From contig NZ_CP117782.1 in the NCBI RefSeq assembly GCF_028657905.1, positions 1,674,001 through 1,738,000 on the forward strand: a stretch of DNA of 64,000 nucleotides, written 5' to 3'. How positions within the stretch are numbered: position 1 is the first letter of the stretch; each line of letters begins with the position of its first letter. Shown piece by piece: positions 63,507 to 64,000 of this stretch. This stretch comes from Burkholderia sp. FERM BP-3421 (GTDB taxonomy: Bacteria; Pseudomonadota; Gammaproteobacteria; Burkholderiales; Burkholderiaceae). The position numbers were made by a program, and so were the translations under genes. The notes beneath the pieces were generated by a model. That model did no database searches, was not told the origin of the DNA, and saw only the letters and a program-made list of their open reading frames with translations.

Positions 63507-64000
63507 GTGAAAATCGCCACCTGGAACGTCAACTCCCTGAACGTACGCAAGCAGCACGTGCTCGACTGGCTCGCGCAAAGCCAGACCGACGTGCTGTGCC
63601 TGCAGGAACTGAAGCTGCCCGACGAGAAATACCCGCGCGAGGAACTGGAAGCCGCCGGTTATCGCAGCTGGTTCGCCGGCCAGAAGACCTACAACGGCGT
63701 CGCGATCATCGCGCGCGATTCGCTGCCGTTCGACGAATCCGACGTCGTGCGCAACATCCCCGGCTTCGAGGATCCGCAGCAGCGCGTGATCGCCGTCACG
63801 GTCGGCGGCGTGCGCATCATCTCCGCCTACTTCCCGAACGGCCAGGCACTCGACTCCGACAAGTTCGTCTACAAGCTGCAATGGCTCGATGCGCTGCAGA
63901 CCTGGCTCGCCGGCGAACTGCAGCGCCATCCGAAACTCGCGCTGCTGGGCGACTACAACATCGCCCCCGAGGATCGCGACGTGCACGACCCGGCCAAGTG
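63507..64000 (+). CDS. xthA: Exodeoxyribonuclease III, N-terminal part (runs off window)
   Basis: The first 164 residues of an exonuclease III family AP endonuclease for base-excision repair. It starts with GTG and an AAGGA ribosome site, then reads KIATWNVNSLNVRKQHVLDW. The catalytic glutamate is in LCLQELKLPDEKYP, and ISAYFPNGQALD and LLGDYNIAPEDRD are conserved nuclease motifs. The C-terminal His and Asp lie beyond base 64000. Confidence 0.95.
   Translation, partial: MKIATWNVNSLNVRKQHVLDWLAQSQTDVLCLQELKLPDEKYPREELEAAGYRSWFAGQKTYNGVAIIARDSLPFDESDVVRNIPGFEDPQQRVIAVTVGGVRIISAYFPNGQALDSDKFVYKLQWLDALQTWLAGELQRHPKLALLGDYNIAPEDRDVHDPAK

Overview
The window is a GC-rich stretch of a Burkholderia-type (beta-proteobacterial) chromosome. 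The evidence is the gene order pyrG-kdsA-eno-ftsB, the complete isc cluster, the pdh cluster whose E3 carries a lipoyl domain, a phasin gene with PhaR-like operators, and codon use strongly biased to G/C in third positions. I cannot resolve the species. About 56 protein genes, two initiator tRNA genes and a dozen readable regulatory sites or terminators fill it. The first and last genes (trpS, xthA) run off the window edges.

Layout. 0-5 kb (minus strand): trpS, a site-2-protease-like M50 peptidase, a threonylcarbamoyl-AMP synthase family protein, a PHP exoribonuclease, an alpha/beta hydrolase and a DUF455 ferritin-like protein. 5-7 kb (plus): gamma-carbonic anhydrase, hslO (Hsp33) and a small lipoprotein. 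7-18 kb (minus): ftsB, eno, kdsA, pyrG, a hydrolase, comEC, tatD, lolD and lolC. 18-24.5 kb (plus): an RpfE-like protein, recJ, prfB with its programmed +1 frameshift, lysS and a glycine-zipper protein. 24.6-30.6 kb (minus): iscR-S-U-A-hscB-hscA-fdx-iscX behind two IscR type-1 boxes. 30.6-36 kb: a low-molecular-weight phosphatase, lutAB without lutC, a divergent IclR regulator and a PBP7-type endopeptidase. 36.4-44 kb: phaP, then lpdA-aceF-aceE on the minus strand, with a PAS histidine kinase and FixJ-type regulator divergent from them. 47-52 kb: folD behind a 16-bp tandem repeat, prlC, and dinB with a LexA box.

52-62.7 kb looks accessory. It starts with an aspartate/glutamate racemase. Next comes a Fur-controlled siderophore cassette (FecI-type sigma, FecR, TonB receptor, exported esterase) with no siderophore biosynthesis genes, so it reads as a system for using other organisms' siderophores. 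The receptor's start codon and signal peptide are in different frames, joined at a GC-dinucleotide run beside a G run. Then comes a three-gene operon divergent from an Lrp/AsnC regulator: a cysteine desulfurase fused to a DUF442/rhodanese-like domain, a persulfide-dioxygenase-like metallo-beta-lactamase protein, and a TauE/SafE exporter. Together they can be read as one route from cysteine sulfur through persulfide to sulfite and out of the cell. This is the most novel unit in the window. The block ends at two tandem initiator tRNA genes, each with its own promoter and terminator, followed by xthA.
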